Shown: one piece after another, positions 35,975 through 44,085 of the stretch
How the letters are laid out: every line of letters starts with the position of its first letter
Numbering within the stretch: position 1 is the stretch's first letter
NCBI RefSeq assembly: GCF_024623785.1
Contig: NZ_JANKBZ010000014.1
Coordinates: 186,001 to 250,000, forward strand
DNA: 64,000 bases
From: Archangium lipolyticum
GTDB lineage: Bacteria; Myxococcota; Myxococcia; Myxococcales; Myxococcaceae
Reading direction: 5' to 3'
Program-made: the position numbers and the translations under genes
Notes under the pieces: model-generated
Database searches by the model: none
What the model was told of the DNA's origin: nothing
The model's input: the letters and a program-made list of their open reading frames with translations, nothing else

Positions 35975-36772
35975 ATGGGAATTCCGTTGCTGAAGGGGAG
36001 AGAGATCGATCGCCTGCGCGCGGCGGGCCGGGCGGCGGCGGGGACGCTGGCGTACGTCGCGGCGCGGCTGGCGCCCGGAGTCTCCACGGCGGACATCGAC
36101 GCGTGGGTCCGGGAGGACACGGCACGGCGTGGGGGCAAGCCGAGCCAGCTGGGCTACCACGGCTTCCCCGCGACGGTGTGCACCAGCCGCAACCACGTGG
36201 TCTGCCACGGCATCCCTCGCGCGGACGAGCGGCTCCAGCCGGGGGACATCATCAACGTGGACGTGACCACGTGCCTGGATGGATTCCACGGAGACACCTC
36301 TGCCACGTTCCTCATCGGCGAGGTGTCCGCGGAGGCGCGGCACGTGGTGGACGTGGCGCGCCGGTGCCGGGACGCGGGCGTGGCGGTCGTGCGCCACGGG
36401 GCGAAGCTGGGGGACATCGGCGCGGCCATCGAGGAGCTGGCGCGGGCGGAGGGTTGCAGCGTGGTGCGGGAGTTCGGCGGGCACGGCATCGGCCACCAGA
36501 TGCACCTCCCGCCCCACGTGTCCCACGTGGGGAAACGGGGGACGGGCATCACCCTGCGCTCGGGGATGGTCATCACCATCGAGCCCATGGTGAACCTCGG
36601 GCGCCCGGACGTGAGGGTGCTGCCGGACAAGTGGACGGTGGTGACGGAGGACGGGAGCCTCTCCGCCCAGTTCGAGCACACCGTCCTGGTGACACGCGAG
36701 GGCTGCGAGGTGCTCACCCCCTATCCCGAGATGCCGAGCACCGTCCTGGCGGTCGCGACGCCCTCGTCGTAG
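35975..36772 (+). CDS. map: methionine aminopeptidase type I
   Basis: The 265-residue protein follows the MetAP pita-bread fold. It has a YHGFPATVCTSRNHVVCHGIP substrate loop, the metal ligands in DIINVDVTTCLDGFHGDTSATF (two Asp) and GGHGIGHQMHLPPHV (His), and the closing Glu residues in MVITIEPMVN and SAQFEHTVLV. It removes the initiator Met from nascent proteins. It has no N-terminal zinc-finger extension. Its 3' end overlaps the oppositely oriented flavin oxidase gene by 52 bases. Myxobacteria often carry more than one map paralogue, so this may not be the only copy. Confidence 0.92.
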   Translation: MGIPLLKGREIDRLRAAGRAAAGTLAYVAARLAPGVSTADIDAWVREDTARRGGKPSQLGYHGFPATVCTSRNHVVCHGIPRADERLQPGDIINVDVTTCLDGFHGDTSATFLIGEVSAEARHVVDVARRCRDAGVAVVRHGAKLGDIGAAIEELARAEGCSVVREFGGHGIGHQMHLPPHVSHVGKRGTGITLRSGMVITIEPMVNLGRPDVRVLPDKWTVVTEDGSLSAQFEHTVLVTREGCEVLTPYPEMPSTVLAVATPSS

Positions 36773-38031
36773 GCGCCCGCGAGCGTCCCGTAGAACCCCA
36801 GGCTCGCGGCCTCGCCGGTGAAATGGACCTTCCCGGACACCGGCTTCTTGAGCTGGATGCGGGCGTTCAACGCCGTGGGATCCGACGGGCCGCCGCCCAC
36901 CATCGCCGTGTAGGAATAGGCACCGAGCGCATCGGGATCCCTGCTCCAGTTCGTGATCGCCTTGCCGGGCGCGTAGGTGATGGGGCTGTCGTAGGCCTCC
37001 TGGAGTGTCTTCTTGAACAGGGCGAAGACATCCTTGTCGGCCATCTCGTCCAGAGCCCGGGCGAAGTCGCCAGCGGTATGGACCACCAGCACGTCCGGCG
37101 TCTTCGACAGGCGGTAGTACTTCCAGACCCCCTCCGGTTCCGTCTCGATCAGGTAGTAGTTGGTGTCGGCCTGGAGCTCATCCGGGATGCGATTGCACTT
37201 CAGCGCCAGCTTCTTGTAGCTGCCGAGGCGCAGGATGTTGAAGACGACCCGGTAGTCCTTCGACAAGGGCGGATCGAAGGCGATCGCGCCGCTCGCCAGC
37301 ACGGACGTGGGAACCGTGATGATCACCGCGTCGGCGGCCACGCTCTTCCCGCCGCTCCGCGAGACGACCGTCACGCCATTCCCGGTGTAACGCACGATGC
37401 CGACGGGCGTCTGGAAGTACTCGGTGATCCGGTCCCCGAAGCGCTTCTTCAGCTCGAGACCGTACGCCCTGACGAGCGTCCCGAGCCCCCGGGTGACGAA
37501 CGCGTTGCCGTCTCCTTCATAGGAGACCACCCGGGCGCGATCGGCCGCGATGTATTGATAGACCTCGGCGGACTCGGTGAACGGACCGAACTCCGAGACG
37601 GCATGGCCGAACATCTCCGCCTGTGTATCGAAGCGGGGCTTGGGCGCCACGATGACATTCGGTTGCGTCCTGGCCTTCTCATAGGAAGCCTCGATGGCCT
37701 CGGAGACCGCCTGGACCGGCGCCACCGTCGTCGACTCGTCCACGAACTTCCCGCCGTCCTCGCGCCGCAGGACGTCGCCCACCTTCTCCGGGAAGGTCTC
37801 GAACCCGAGCTCCTTCGCGATGGCCATCCACGGATTGTGTTTCTCGTCCTGGATGTACTGGCAGCCCTTGTCGAACGCGAAGCCGCTGATCGAGGTGTCG
37901 TCCGTGAGGGCCCGCCCGCCATAGGTGCCCCGAGACTCGAACAGCGTCACCGTGTGGTTCTTCGATGCTCCCAGGATGGTGTGAGCCGCCGCGATTCCCG
38001 CCGCCCCGCCACCGATGATCACGACATGCAT
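36721..38031 (-). CDS. FAD-dependent amine-oxidase-like protein
   Basis: The 436-residue protein opens with HVVIIGGGAAGIAAAHTIL, a dinucleotide-binding GxGxxG fold for FAD, and then FESRGTYGGRALTDD, the R-x-G-G-R segment of flavin monoamine-oxidase-type enzymes. The C-terminal VHFTGEAASLGFYGTLAGAYDEGVATA is the second FAD-binding segment, whose G-x-x-x-x-G-AY-G pattern is typical. Substrate is unknown (amines or polyenes are possible). No signal peptide. Its last 17 codons overlap the end of map in antisense. Confidence 0.85.
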   Translation of the reverse strand: MHVVIIGGGAAGIAAAHTILGASKNHTVTLFESRGTYGGRALTDDTSISGFAFDKGCQYIQDEKHNPWMAIAKELGFETFPEKVGDVLRREDGGKFVDESTTVAPVQAVSEAIEASYEKARTQPNVIVAPKPRFDTQAEMFGHAVSEFGPFTESAEVYQYIAADRARVVSYEGDGNAFVTRGLGTLVRAYGLELKKRFGDRITEYFQTPVGIVRYTGNGVTVVSRSGGKSVAADAVIITVPTSVLASGAIAFDPPLSKDYRVVFNILRLGSYKKLALKCNRIPDELQADTNYYLIETEPEGVWKYYRLSKTPDVLVVHTAGDFARALDEMADKDVFALFKKTLQEAYDSPITYAPGKAITNWSRDPDALGAYSYTAMVGGGPSDPTALNARIQLKKPVSGKVHFTGEAASLGFYGTLAGAYDEGVATARTVLGISG

Positions 38032-38136
38032 GGATGTGCTCCTCCCGCGGCCCCCGCGCCGGCCTCACGGACCTGGACGCGGAGACACCCATGAGACGCA
38101 TGATCCGCTGGCTTGTGACGCCGCTCGTCGGCGGCG

Positions 38137-39822
38137 CTACGAGGTGGGCTTGCGCAGGTCCGCCGTCGGGGCGAAGCCGGGCGGGCGGCGGTGCTTGGAG
38201 GCCTGCTCATAGGAGAAGGCGAGCCGCAGCAGCGTCGGCTCGCTCCACGCACGCCCGATGAAGGACAGGCCCACGGGCAGTCCGGCCACGTACCCCGCGG
38301 GGACGGTGATGCTCGGGTACCCCGCGACGGCCGCCGGCGAGGAGCTGCTCCCCAGCCAGTGGTCTCCATCCACCAGGTCGATGAGCCCCGGGGGCGCCTG
38401 CGTCGGCGCCACCAGTGCGTCGAGCTTGTGCTTCTCCATCACCGCGTCGATGCCCTGCCCCCTCGACAGCTTCCGGCAGGCCTCGAGCGCCTTGCGGTAC
38501 TTCTTGTCCGTGAGCGCCCCCTTCTCCTGGGCCTGGAGGAAGAGCTCCTGGCCGAACCAGGGGAGCTCGCTGTCGCGGTGCTCCTCGTTGAACCGGATGA
38601 GGTCCGCGAGCGTCTTCAGCCGCGTCTTGTCCCCGAGCCCGGCGAGGTACGCCTCGACGCCCGCCTTGAACTCGTAGAGCAGCACCTCCATCTCCGGCTC
38701 GTCCAGCTTCGCGGCCGAGGGGATGGGAGCCGGGTCGACGATGATGGCGCCCCGGGCCTTCATGAGCTCCAGCGCCCGCTCCACCAGCGCGTCCGTGGCC
38801 GGGTGGTAGCCGAAGAACCGCTCGCGGGGCACGCCGATGCGCGCCCCCTTCAACCCGTTCGGATCCAGGAACCGAGTGTAATCCGCCTGGGCGTGGCCCT
38901 TGCTCGTGGCCGTCACCGCGTCATTCGGGTCGATGCCCACCAGCACGCCGAGCAGCGCGGCGGCGTCCGCCACCGTGCGCGTCATGGGGCCCGCGGTGTC
39001 CTGGCTGTGGGAGATGGGGATGATGCCCGAGCGGCTCACGAGCCCGACGGTCGGCTTGAGCCCCACCAGGGAGCACGCCGCCGAGGGCGAGACGATGGAG
39101 CCATCGGTCTCGGTACCAACGGACACCGCGCAGAAGTTCGCCGCGGTGGCCGCTCCCGAGCCCGAGCTCGAGCCCGAGGGCGTCCGGTCGAGGGCGTAGG
39201 GATTGCGGCACTGGCCCCCTCGCCCGCTCCACCCGCTGGAGGAGTGCGTGGAGCGGAAGTTGGCCCACTCGCTGAGGTTCGTCTTGCCGAGGATGACCGC
39301 GCCCGCCGCCCTCAGCCGCTCCACCACGAACGCGTCGCGCGAGGGCACTGCGCCCACGAGGGCGAGCGAGCCGGCGGTGGTCTGCATCTTGTCCGCGGTC
39401 GCGATGTTGTCCTTGATGAGCACGGGGATGCCGTGCAGCGGCCCGCGAGGCCCCTTCGCCTTGCGCTCCTCGTCGAGCGCGGTGGCGATGGCCAGGGCGT
39501 CCGGGTTGATTTCGATGACCGACAGGAGCGGCAGGTCCCCCGTGCGATCCAACTCCTGGATGCGCGTCAGGTAGCGCTCGGCGAGACCCCGCGCGGTGTG
39601 CTTCCCCGACGTCATGGCGGCCTGGAGCTTGGAGACGGTGGCCTCCTCGAGCTCGAAGGGCTTGCCGCTTGGCGAACGGGCGGGTGCACTCGCGGAGTTG
39701 CTCGGCGCGGGTTGGGCTTGGACATCGAGGGCGACGAGCGTGCCGGCGGCGGCCGCGCCACCGAGCAGCACGCGGCGGCTCAGGCCCTGAGGGTTCCCAG
39801 ACGGGGAAAGGGTCTTCTTCAT
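38137..39822 (-). CDS. amidase (amidase-signature family), Tat-exported
   Basis: I take the ATG at 39822 as start, giving 561 residues. The N-terminus has SRRVLLGGAAAAGTLVALDV, a twin-arginine signal. The catalytic triad is visible: Lys in GIPVLIKDNIATADK, the cis-Ser in RTPSGSSSGSGAATAA and the nucleophile in GTETDGSIVSPSAA. FNEEHRDSELPWFGQE lies in the variable region. It would hydrolyse amide bonds outside the cytoplasm; related secreted amidases act on peptides or acylamides. It is monocistronic. Confidence 0.92.
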   Translation of the reverse strand: MKKTLSPSGNPQGLSRRVLLGGAAAAGTLVALDVQAQPAPSNSASAPARSPSGKPFELEEATVSKLQAAMTSGKHTARGLAERYLTRIQELDRTGDLPLLSVIEINPDALAIATALDEERKAKGPRGPLHGIPVLIKDNIATADKMQTTAGSLALVGAVPSRDAFVVERLRAAGAVILGKTNLSEWANFRSTHSSSGWSGRGGQCRNPYALDRTPSGSSSGSGAATAANFCAVSVGTETDGSIVSPSAACSLVGLKPTVGLVSRSGIIPISHSQDTAGPMTRTVADAAALLGVLVGIDPNDAVTATSKGHAQADYTRFLDPNGLKGARIGVPRERFFGYHPATDALVERALELMKARGAIIVDPAPIPSAAKLDEPEMEVLLYEFKAGVEAYLAGLGDKTRLKTLADLIRFNEEHRDSELPWFGQELFLQAQEKGALTDKKYRKALEACRKLSRGQGIDAVMEKHKLDALVAPTQAPPGLIDLVDGDHWLGSSSSPAAVAGYPSITVPAGYVAGLPVGLSFIGRAWSEPTLLRLAFSYEQASKHRRPPGFAPTADLRKPTS

Positions 39823-39985
39823 GGGGGCGTGACTACAGCAGCGAGGGCAGGCAGCCGCAACCCACTCAGGGTGCGCACATCCCACCGATCCAGATGGACG
39901 TGGTGCGCGAGCCGGCCTACGAAAGGAGCATGGCCCCTGCCCCTCGAGGAAGCCCCGCCTCTTCCCCCGTGCTCAGGAGATACCG

Positions 39986-40609
39986 ATGAACACGCTTTCC
40001 TCCACCTGCCTCGCCGTGCTGCTCGCCCTCGCTCCCGCCGCCTTCGCCGCCACGCCGAAGATGGGCTCGAAGCCCGGGCCCCCCGAGCCGGTCCGCGTGG
40101 TGATGCTGACAGACAAGGGCGAAATCGAGCTGGAGCTCGACGCGGCCCGCGCCCCCAAGACGGTGAAGAACTTCCTCGCCTACGTGGATGCCGGGCTCTA
40201 CGACGGCGGCGTGTTCCACCGCACCGTCAAGCTGAAGCCCGACAACCAGCCGAACAACACGGTGAAGATCGAGGTCATCCAGGGCGGCATCAACCCCACC
40301 CGTCAGTCCGAGCAGCGCCCGCCCATCGCCCTCGAGCGCACGAACGAGACCGGCCTCAAGCACAAGGACGGCACGGTCTCCATGGCTCGCGACACGCCCG
40401 ACTCCGCCGTCTCGGACTTCTTCATCTGCATCGGCGACCAGCCCGAGCTCGATCACGGCGGCAAGCGCAACCCGGACGGCCAGGGCTTCGGCGCCTTCGG
40501 CAAGGTGGTGCGCGGCATGAACGTCGTCCGCTCCATCCAGCAGGCGCCCGCGAACGGGCAGGCGCTCACCCCGCCCGTGAAGATCCTCCGCGCCGGGCGC
40601 AAGCTGTAA
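39986..40609 (+). CDS. periplasmic cyclophilin-type peptidyl-prolyl isomerase
   Basis: The 207-residue product has a signal peptide (LAVLLALAPAAFA). The cyclophilin fold is shown by GEIELELDAARAPKTVKNFLAYVDAGLYDGGVFHR, with the Phe-His-Arg of the active site, and by VSMARDTPDSAVSDFFICIGD, the typical D-x-x-xSQFFI-like strand (here SAVSDFFI). It speeds proline isomerisation in folding of exported proteins. The ATG follows CAGGAG. It converges with the SDR gene, with a 7-base gap. Confidence 0.9.
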   Translation: MNTLSSTCLAVLLALAPAAFAATPKMGSKPGPPEPVRVVMLTDKGEIELELDAARAPKTVKNFLAYVDAGLYDGGVFHRTVKLKPDNQPNNTVKIEVIQGGINPTRQSEQRPPIALERTNETGLKHKDGTVSMARDTPDSAVSDFFICIGDQPELDHGGKRNPDGQGFGAFGKVVRGMNVVRSIQQAPANGQALTPPVKILRAGRKL

Positions 40610-40616
40610 GCCGCTC

Positions 40617-41393
40617 TCAGGTCTCGTGTAGCACGCGGCCTTCCATGCCTCCGGCCACGGTGATCACCTCGCCCGTCACGTGACCGGAGATGCGATCCGA
40701 CGCCAGCGTCACCACCACCCGCGCCACGTCCTCCGGACGGCCCACCTTGCGCATCGGCATCGTCCGCGTCACCCGGTTGATGAACGCCGGGTTCTCCAGC
40801 TTGTCCTTGTGCCGATCCACCGCCGTCCACCCCGGGCACACCGTGTTCACCCGGCCCAGCGGCGCGATGCGCGTGATCTCGTTCTTCAGGCTCTTGAGAA
40901 ACCCGCTCGCCAACGCCCCCTTCGCCGCCGCGTAGTCCGAGTGCCCCGCCTCCCCGAACAGCCCCGCCGTCGACGCGATGATGATGATGTTCCCCGTCCC
41001 CGTCTTCTCCACGTGGCGCAGGAACGCCCGGCAGCTCAGGAACACGCTGTCCAGGTTCTCCGCCAGCGTCCGCCGCCAGCGCTCCAGCGACATCTGCCAC
41101 ACGCCCTCGTCCGGCGGCGGCCAGACTCCCGCGTTCGCCACCAGCACGTCCAGCCGGCCCAGCGCCTTCACCGCCCCGGGGACCAGTGCGTCCACGTCCG
41201 ACTCGGACGTCAGATCCGCTCGCAGGGCCGCTCCTCCCACCTCCTTCGCCAGCGACTCGGCCTTGTCCGCGCTCCGGTGGTAGTGCACCGCTACCTTCGC
41301 CCCCTCCTCCGCGAAGGCTCGAACGACCGCACTCCCGATTCCGCCCGCTCCTCCAGTGACGAGGACGCCTTTGCCTCGCAGATCCGTTTCCAT
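40617..41393 (-). CDS. short-chain dehydrogenase/reductase
   Basis: The 258-residue protein has GVLVTGGAGGIGSAVVRAF (TGxxxGIG NAD(P) motif), DVLVANAGVW (NAG), a catalytic Ser in IIASTAGLF, and YAAAKGAL (YxxxK). The acidic-to-basic switch after strand 2 (HYHRSADK) suggests NADP preference. It is a classical SDR close to 3-oxoacyl-ACP reductases (FabG), but its isolated location gives no substrate. The downstream side has the paired REP-like repeats. Confidence 0.9.
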   Translation of the reverse strand: METDLRGKGVLVTGGAGGIGSAVVRAFAEEGAKVAVHYHRSADKAESLAKEVGGAALRADLTSESDVDALVPGAVKALGRLDVLVANAGVWPPPDEGVWQMSLERWRRTLAENLDSVFLSCRAFLRHVEKTGTGNIIIIASTAGLFGEAGHSDYAAAKGALASGFLKSLKNEITRIAPLGRVNTVCPGWTAVDRHKDKLENPAFINRVTRTMPMRKVGRPEDVARVVVTLASDRISGHVTGEVITVAGGMEGRVLHET

Positions 41394-41445
41394 GGTGTCT
41401 TGGATTCCTCTCGGGTGAATGGATCCACGGGCTCAGCCCGGATTC

Positions 41446-41481
41446 TGACCCTCACCCCAGCCCTCTCCCAGAGGGAGAGGG
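41446..41481. repeat. REP-like palindromic repeat, copy 2
   Basis: TGACCCTCACCCC is followed by CCCTCTCCC, a 3-nt loop and GGGAGAGGG, the same unit as at 26853. It lies between the divergent SDR start and the lysine operon's kce stop. Confidence 0.85.
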
Positions 41482-41514
41482 GGCGCTTGGACAGGTTCAA
41501 CCCGGGGGGCGAGA

Positions 41515-41549
41515 TACCCTCACCCCGTCCCTCTCCCGAAGGGAGAGGG
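41515..41549. repeat. REP-like palindromic repeat, copy 3
   Basis: This is a second unit in the same orientation, 33 bases after copy 2, with loop GAA and identical arms. The pair sits downstream of kce, so it may also act as a transcript end or stabiliser for the lysine operon. Confidence 0.85.
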
Positions 41550-41583
41550 GTGGGTGGGTGGTTGTGTTTGTGTTGCGTTCTGG

Positions 41584-42411
41584 TTACGTCAGACGCAGCA
41601 GCTTTCGCGCTTCCTGCGGCGTCGCCAGCGTCCGGCCTTTTTCCTTCGCCCTCTTCGCCGCCTCCGCCACCAACTCCCAGTTGCCCTTCGCCAGCACGCC
41701 CTTGGACACGTAGATGTTGTCCTCGAGCCCCACTCGCGCGTTACCCCCTCGCACCGCCGCCAACTCCACGAACGGCAACTGGTGCCTCCCCACCCCCGCC
41801 ACCGTCCACGTGCTCCCCTCAGGCAGCGACTTGATCATGAAGTCCAGTGCGTCCTCGCGCGCCGTCAGCGCCCCAGGCACTCCCAGCACGAAGTCGAAGT
41901 GTCCCGGCAGCTCCGCGACCCCCTCCTTCGCCAGTGCGCGCGCTTCGTCCACCATCCCCACGTCGAAGCACTCGAACTCCGGCCGCAGTCCCAGCGCCTT
42001 GATGCGTCTCGCGATGTCTCGCACCAGCGGGCGCGGGTTCCAGAACACCTCGTCACCGAAGTTCACCGTGCCCGTCGTCAGCGTCGCCATGTCCGGGCGG
42101 TCCTCGCCCGTCAGCCTCAATCCGCCGCAACGCTCGTCCACGTCCATCCCCACCGCCCCACCCGTCGACACCTGGATGAGCACGTCCGTCCTCTTGCGGA
42201 TCGCCCGGATCGCCGCTCGGAACAGCTCCGTGTCCTGTGACGGCTTGCCGTCCGGCGTGCGCACGTGCAGGTGCACCATCGCCGCTCCCGCCTCCCGGCA
42301 CTTCGCCGCGTCCTCCGCGATCTCCTCCGCGGTGATCGGCAGGTAGGGCGTCTGCTCCCGCGTCGTCTCCGCGCCGACCATCGCCGCGGTAATCACCATG
42401 GGCGTGCTCAT
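41584..42411 (-). CDS. kce: 3-keto-5-aminohexanoate cleavage enzyme
   Basis: The 275-residue protein is a BKACE (DUF849) family aldolase-like enzyme. It has the N-terminal [10 protein letters not shown] strand, a metal-binding [12 protein letters not shown] with paired His, and a C-terminal [14 protein letters not shown] segment typical of the family. Kce condenses 3-keto-5-aminohexanoate with acetyl-CoA to give acetoacetate and 3-aminobutyryl-CoA. Its ATG overlaps the kal stop by four bases. It is the last gene of the lysine operon, and the context fixes the specificity within a family of varied substrates. Confidence 0.92.
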   Translation of the reverse strand: MSTPMVITAAMVGAETTREQTPYLPITAEEIAEDAAKCREAGAAMVHLHVRTPDGKPSQDTELFRAAIRAIRKRTDVLIQVSTGGAVGMDVDERCGGLRLTGEDRPDMATLTTGTVNFGDEVFWNPRPLVRDIARRIKALGLRPEFECFDVGMVDEARALAKEGVAELPGHFDFVLGVPGALTAREDALDFMIKSLPEGSTWTVAGVGRHQLPFVELAAVRGGNARVGLEDNIYVSKGVLAKGNWELVAEAAKRAKEKGRTLATPQEARKLLRLT

Positions 42412-42803
42412 CGCTGACCTCGCTGCTTGTCCTTCGGCACCACGCACGTCCCGCTCGCCCGGCACACCACCACCGGCTCCGGCAACACGTCCGCCGCCGA
42501 GTCGTTCACGTCCGGCCTCGGGCGGATCACCTTGCGCGCCTCGAAGCGCATCTTCCTCGACGTGTTGCCCGTCTGGATGATCTCCCCTTCCGCCTCGATG
42601 AAGTCCCCCGCGTACACCGGCGCCAGGAACTCCACCGAGTCGTACGCGCGGAACAGCCCCTCGTCCCCATCCAGGCGGATGCACAGCTCCGTGGCCACGT
42701 CGCCGAACAACCCCAGCATCCGTGCCCCGTCCACCAGGTTCCCACCGTAGTGTGCGTCATGGCTGCTCATGCGCAGCCGGATGACCGCCTTCACGTTGCT
42801 CAT
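42408..42803 (-). CDS. kal: 3-aminobutyryl-CoA ammonia-lyase
   Basis: The 131-residue product has a hot-dog fold sequence: [23 protein letters not shown] is the long central-helix region, and [20 protein letters not shown] and [15 protein letters not shown] are the strands. Kal removes ammonia from 3-aminobutyryl-CoA to form crotonyl-CoA. Its size matches the known enzyme (~130 residues). The gene overlaps its neighbours by ATGA on both sides, so it is translationally coupled to kamE and kce. Confidence 0.9.
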   Translation of the reverse strand: MSNVKAVIRLRMSSHDAHYGGNLVDGARMLGLFGDVATELCIRLDGDEGLFRAYDSVEFLAPVYAGDFIEAEGEIIQTGNTSRKMRFEARKVIRPRPDVNDSAADVLPEPVVVCRASGTCVVPKDKQRGQR

Positions 42804-43588
42804 TGCGGCTCCCCCTCCCAGTGCACGTTCTTCGCCTCCTTGCCTTCCTTCTGGAGGACCTGGTGCACGATGTAGTTCGCCACGTCCGAGGGCTTCGTCC
42901 CCGGGCCGAAGCCCGCATCGAAGCCCAGATCCAACGCCAGCTTGTGGTCCACGCGCGGCCCGCCCAGCAGCAGGATCGTCTTGCCGTGGATGCCCGCCGC
43001 CCTGGCCGCATCGATGAACTGGCGCGAGTTGTCCTTGTGCACGTCCCGCTGGGTGACGACCTGTGACACGAGGATCGCGTCCGCGTTGCGCGCCATCGCC
43101 CGCTTGATGAGGTCCTCGTTGGGCACCTGGCTGCCCAGGTTGTGGGCCTCGAACCAGGGATAGCGCTCCAGGCCGTAGTCGCCCGCGTACCCCTTCATGT
43201 TGAGGATGGCATCGATGCCCACCGTGTGCGTGTCCGTGCCCGTGCACGCGCCGAACACCACGATGCGCCGGCCCACCTTGTCCTTGATGAGCGCGTTGAG
43301 ATCGTCGAACCCGAGCTTCTTCACCACGACCTCGGGCACGTCGATCTCGGCGTAGTCCAGTGACTGCGGCGTGCGCGCGTACACGATGAAGAAGGTGTAC
43401 GTGTCGGCGGCGCGCTCGGCGGCGGCCACCTTCACGTCGGAGAACCCCATCTTCCGGGCCAGCACCGCAGCGGCTTCCTTGGCCTTCTCCGACAACGGCA
43501 CCGGCAGCGTGAACGACAGCTGCACCACGCCGTCATCGCGCCGGTCGCCGTAGGGGCGGATGATCTGCTTCGTCGGCTTCGTCGCCAT
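42800..43588 (-). CDS. kamE: lysine 5,6-aminomutase beta subunit
   Basis: The 262-residue protein carries the B12- and PLP-binding features of the beta subunit: [21 protein letters not shown] holds the D-x-H-x-x-G cobalt-ligand motif (His121) and, 11 residues later, Lys132, the position of the PLP-binding lysine in the known enzyme (His133/Lys144 as I recall). The second half, with [24 protein letters not shown], completes the cobalamin-binding Rossmann domain. With KamD it moves an amino group from C6 to C5 of beta-lysine or D-lysine. Confidence 0.95.
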   Translation of the reverse strand: MATKPTKQIIRPYGDRRDDGVVQLSFTLPVPLSEKAKEAAAVLARKMGFSDVKVAAAERAADTYTFFIVYARTPQSLDYAEIDVPEVVVKKLGFDDLNALIKDKVGRRIVVFGACTGTDTHTVGIDAILNMKGYAGDYGLERYPWFEAHNLGSQVPNEDLIKRAMARNADAILVSQVVTQRDVHKDNSRQFIDAARAAGIHGKTILLLGGPRVDHKLALDLGFDAGFGPGTKPSDVANYIVHQVLQKEGKEAKNVHWEGEPQ

Positions 43589-43593
43589 GGCGC

Positions 43594-44085
43594 CTACTTC
43601 CCCTTCTTGCCCGCCGCGGGCTTCACGTACGCGACGCTGTTGGCCACCTTCACCGAGAGCGCCTCGAAGCGATCCTTCTGCTTCGTGTCCATGTGGAAGA
43701 CGAGCGACCACGTGGTCTTCCCGTCACACCCCACGTACGTCACCGTTTCCACCGACTCCGCGCCATCCGGCGTGGTGTCCGTGTCCACCCGCCGCGCCGC
43801 CGGGGCCTTGCCGAGCTTCAGCTTCTCCCAGCCCTTCTCGTTCCCCATGGCGCCCAGGACCTTGTCCAGGCACACCCGGGGCTTCATCCCCGCCGTCTGC
43901 ACCGCGCCCACGTCCACCAGCAGGTACGCGTTCCCGGATGGGTCGTCGAAGCGCTGGGTGCCGTCCGCCTCGGACTGCTTCCACTCGGCGGGCACCTGCA
44001 GCGCCAGCGTCTTCACCTCGTACTTCTTCAGCTCCTCCGCCGGCTCCCCGGCGGTGAGCACCATCACCAGCAGCGAGCCGAGCAT
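43594..44085 (-). CDS. exported protein inside the lysine operon
   Basis: The 163-residue product begins MLGSLLVMVLTAGEPAEELKKYEV, a short signal peptide. The mature part is strand-rich (ALQVPAEWKQSEADGTQRFDD, YLLVDVGAV) with two Cys and a Lys-rich tail (AAGKKGK). Its ATG overlaps the kamD stop by four bases (ATGA), and kamE begins 5 bases after its stop, so it is a genuine member of the message. No published kamDE operon I know of has an exported protein here. Function unknown. Confidence 0.75.
   Translation of the reverse strand: MLGSLLVMVLTAGEPAEELKKYEVKTLALQVPAEWKQSEADGTQRFDDPSGNAYLLVDVGAVQTAGMKPRVCLDKVLGAMGNEKGWEKLKLGKAPAARRVDTDTTPDGAESVETVTYVGCDGKTTWSLVFHMDTKQKDRFEALSVKVANSVAYVKPAAGKKGK

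Noticed and set aside
38191-40683. 830-residue plus-strand open frame over the amidase and cyclophilin genes
   Set aside because: Antisense shadow of the amidase running into a wrong frame of the cyclophilin; both real genes have catalytic motifs.
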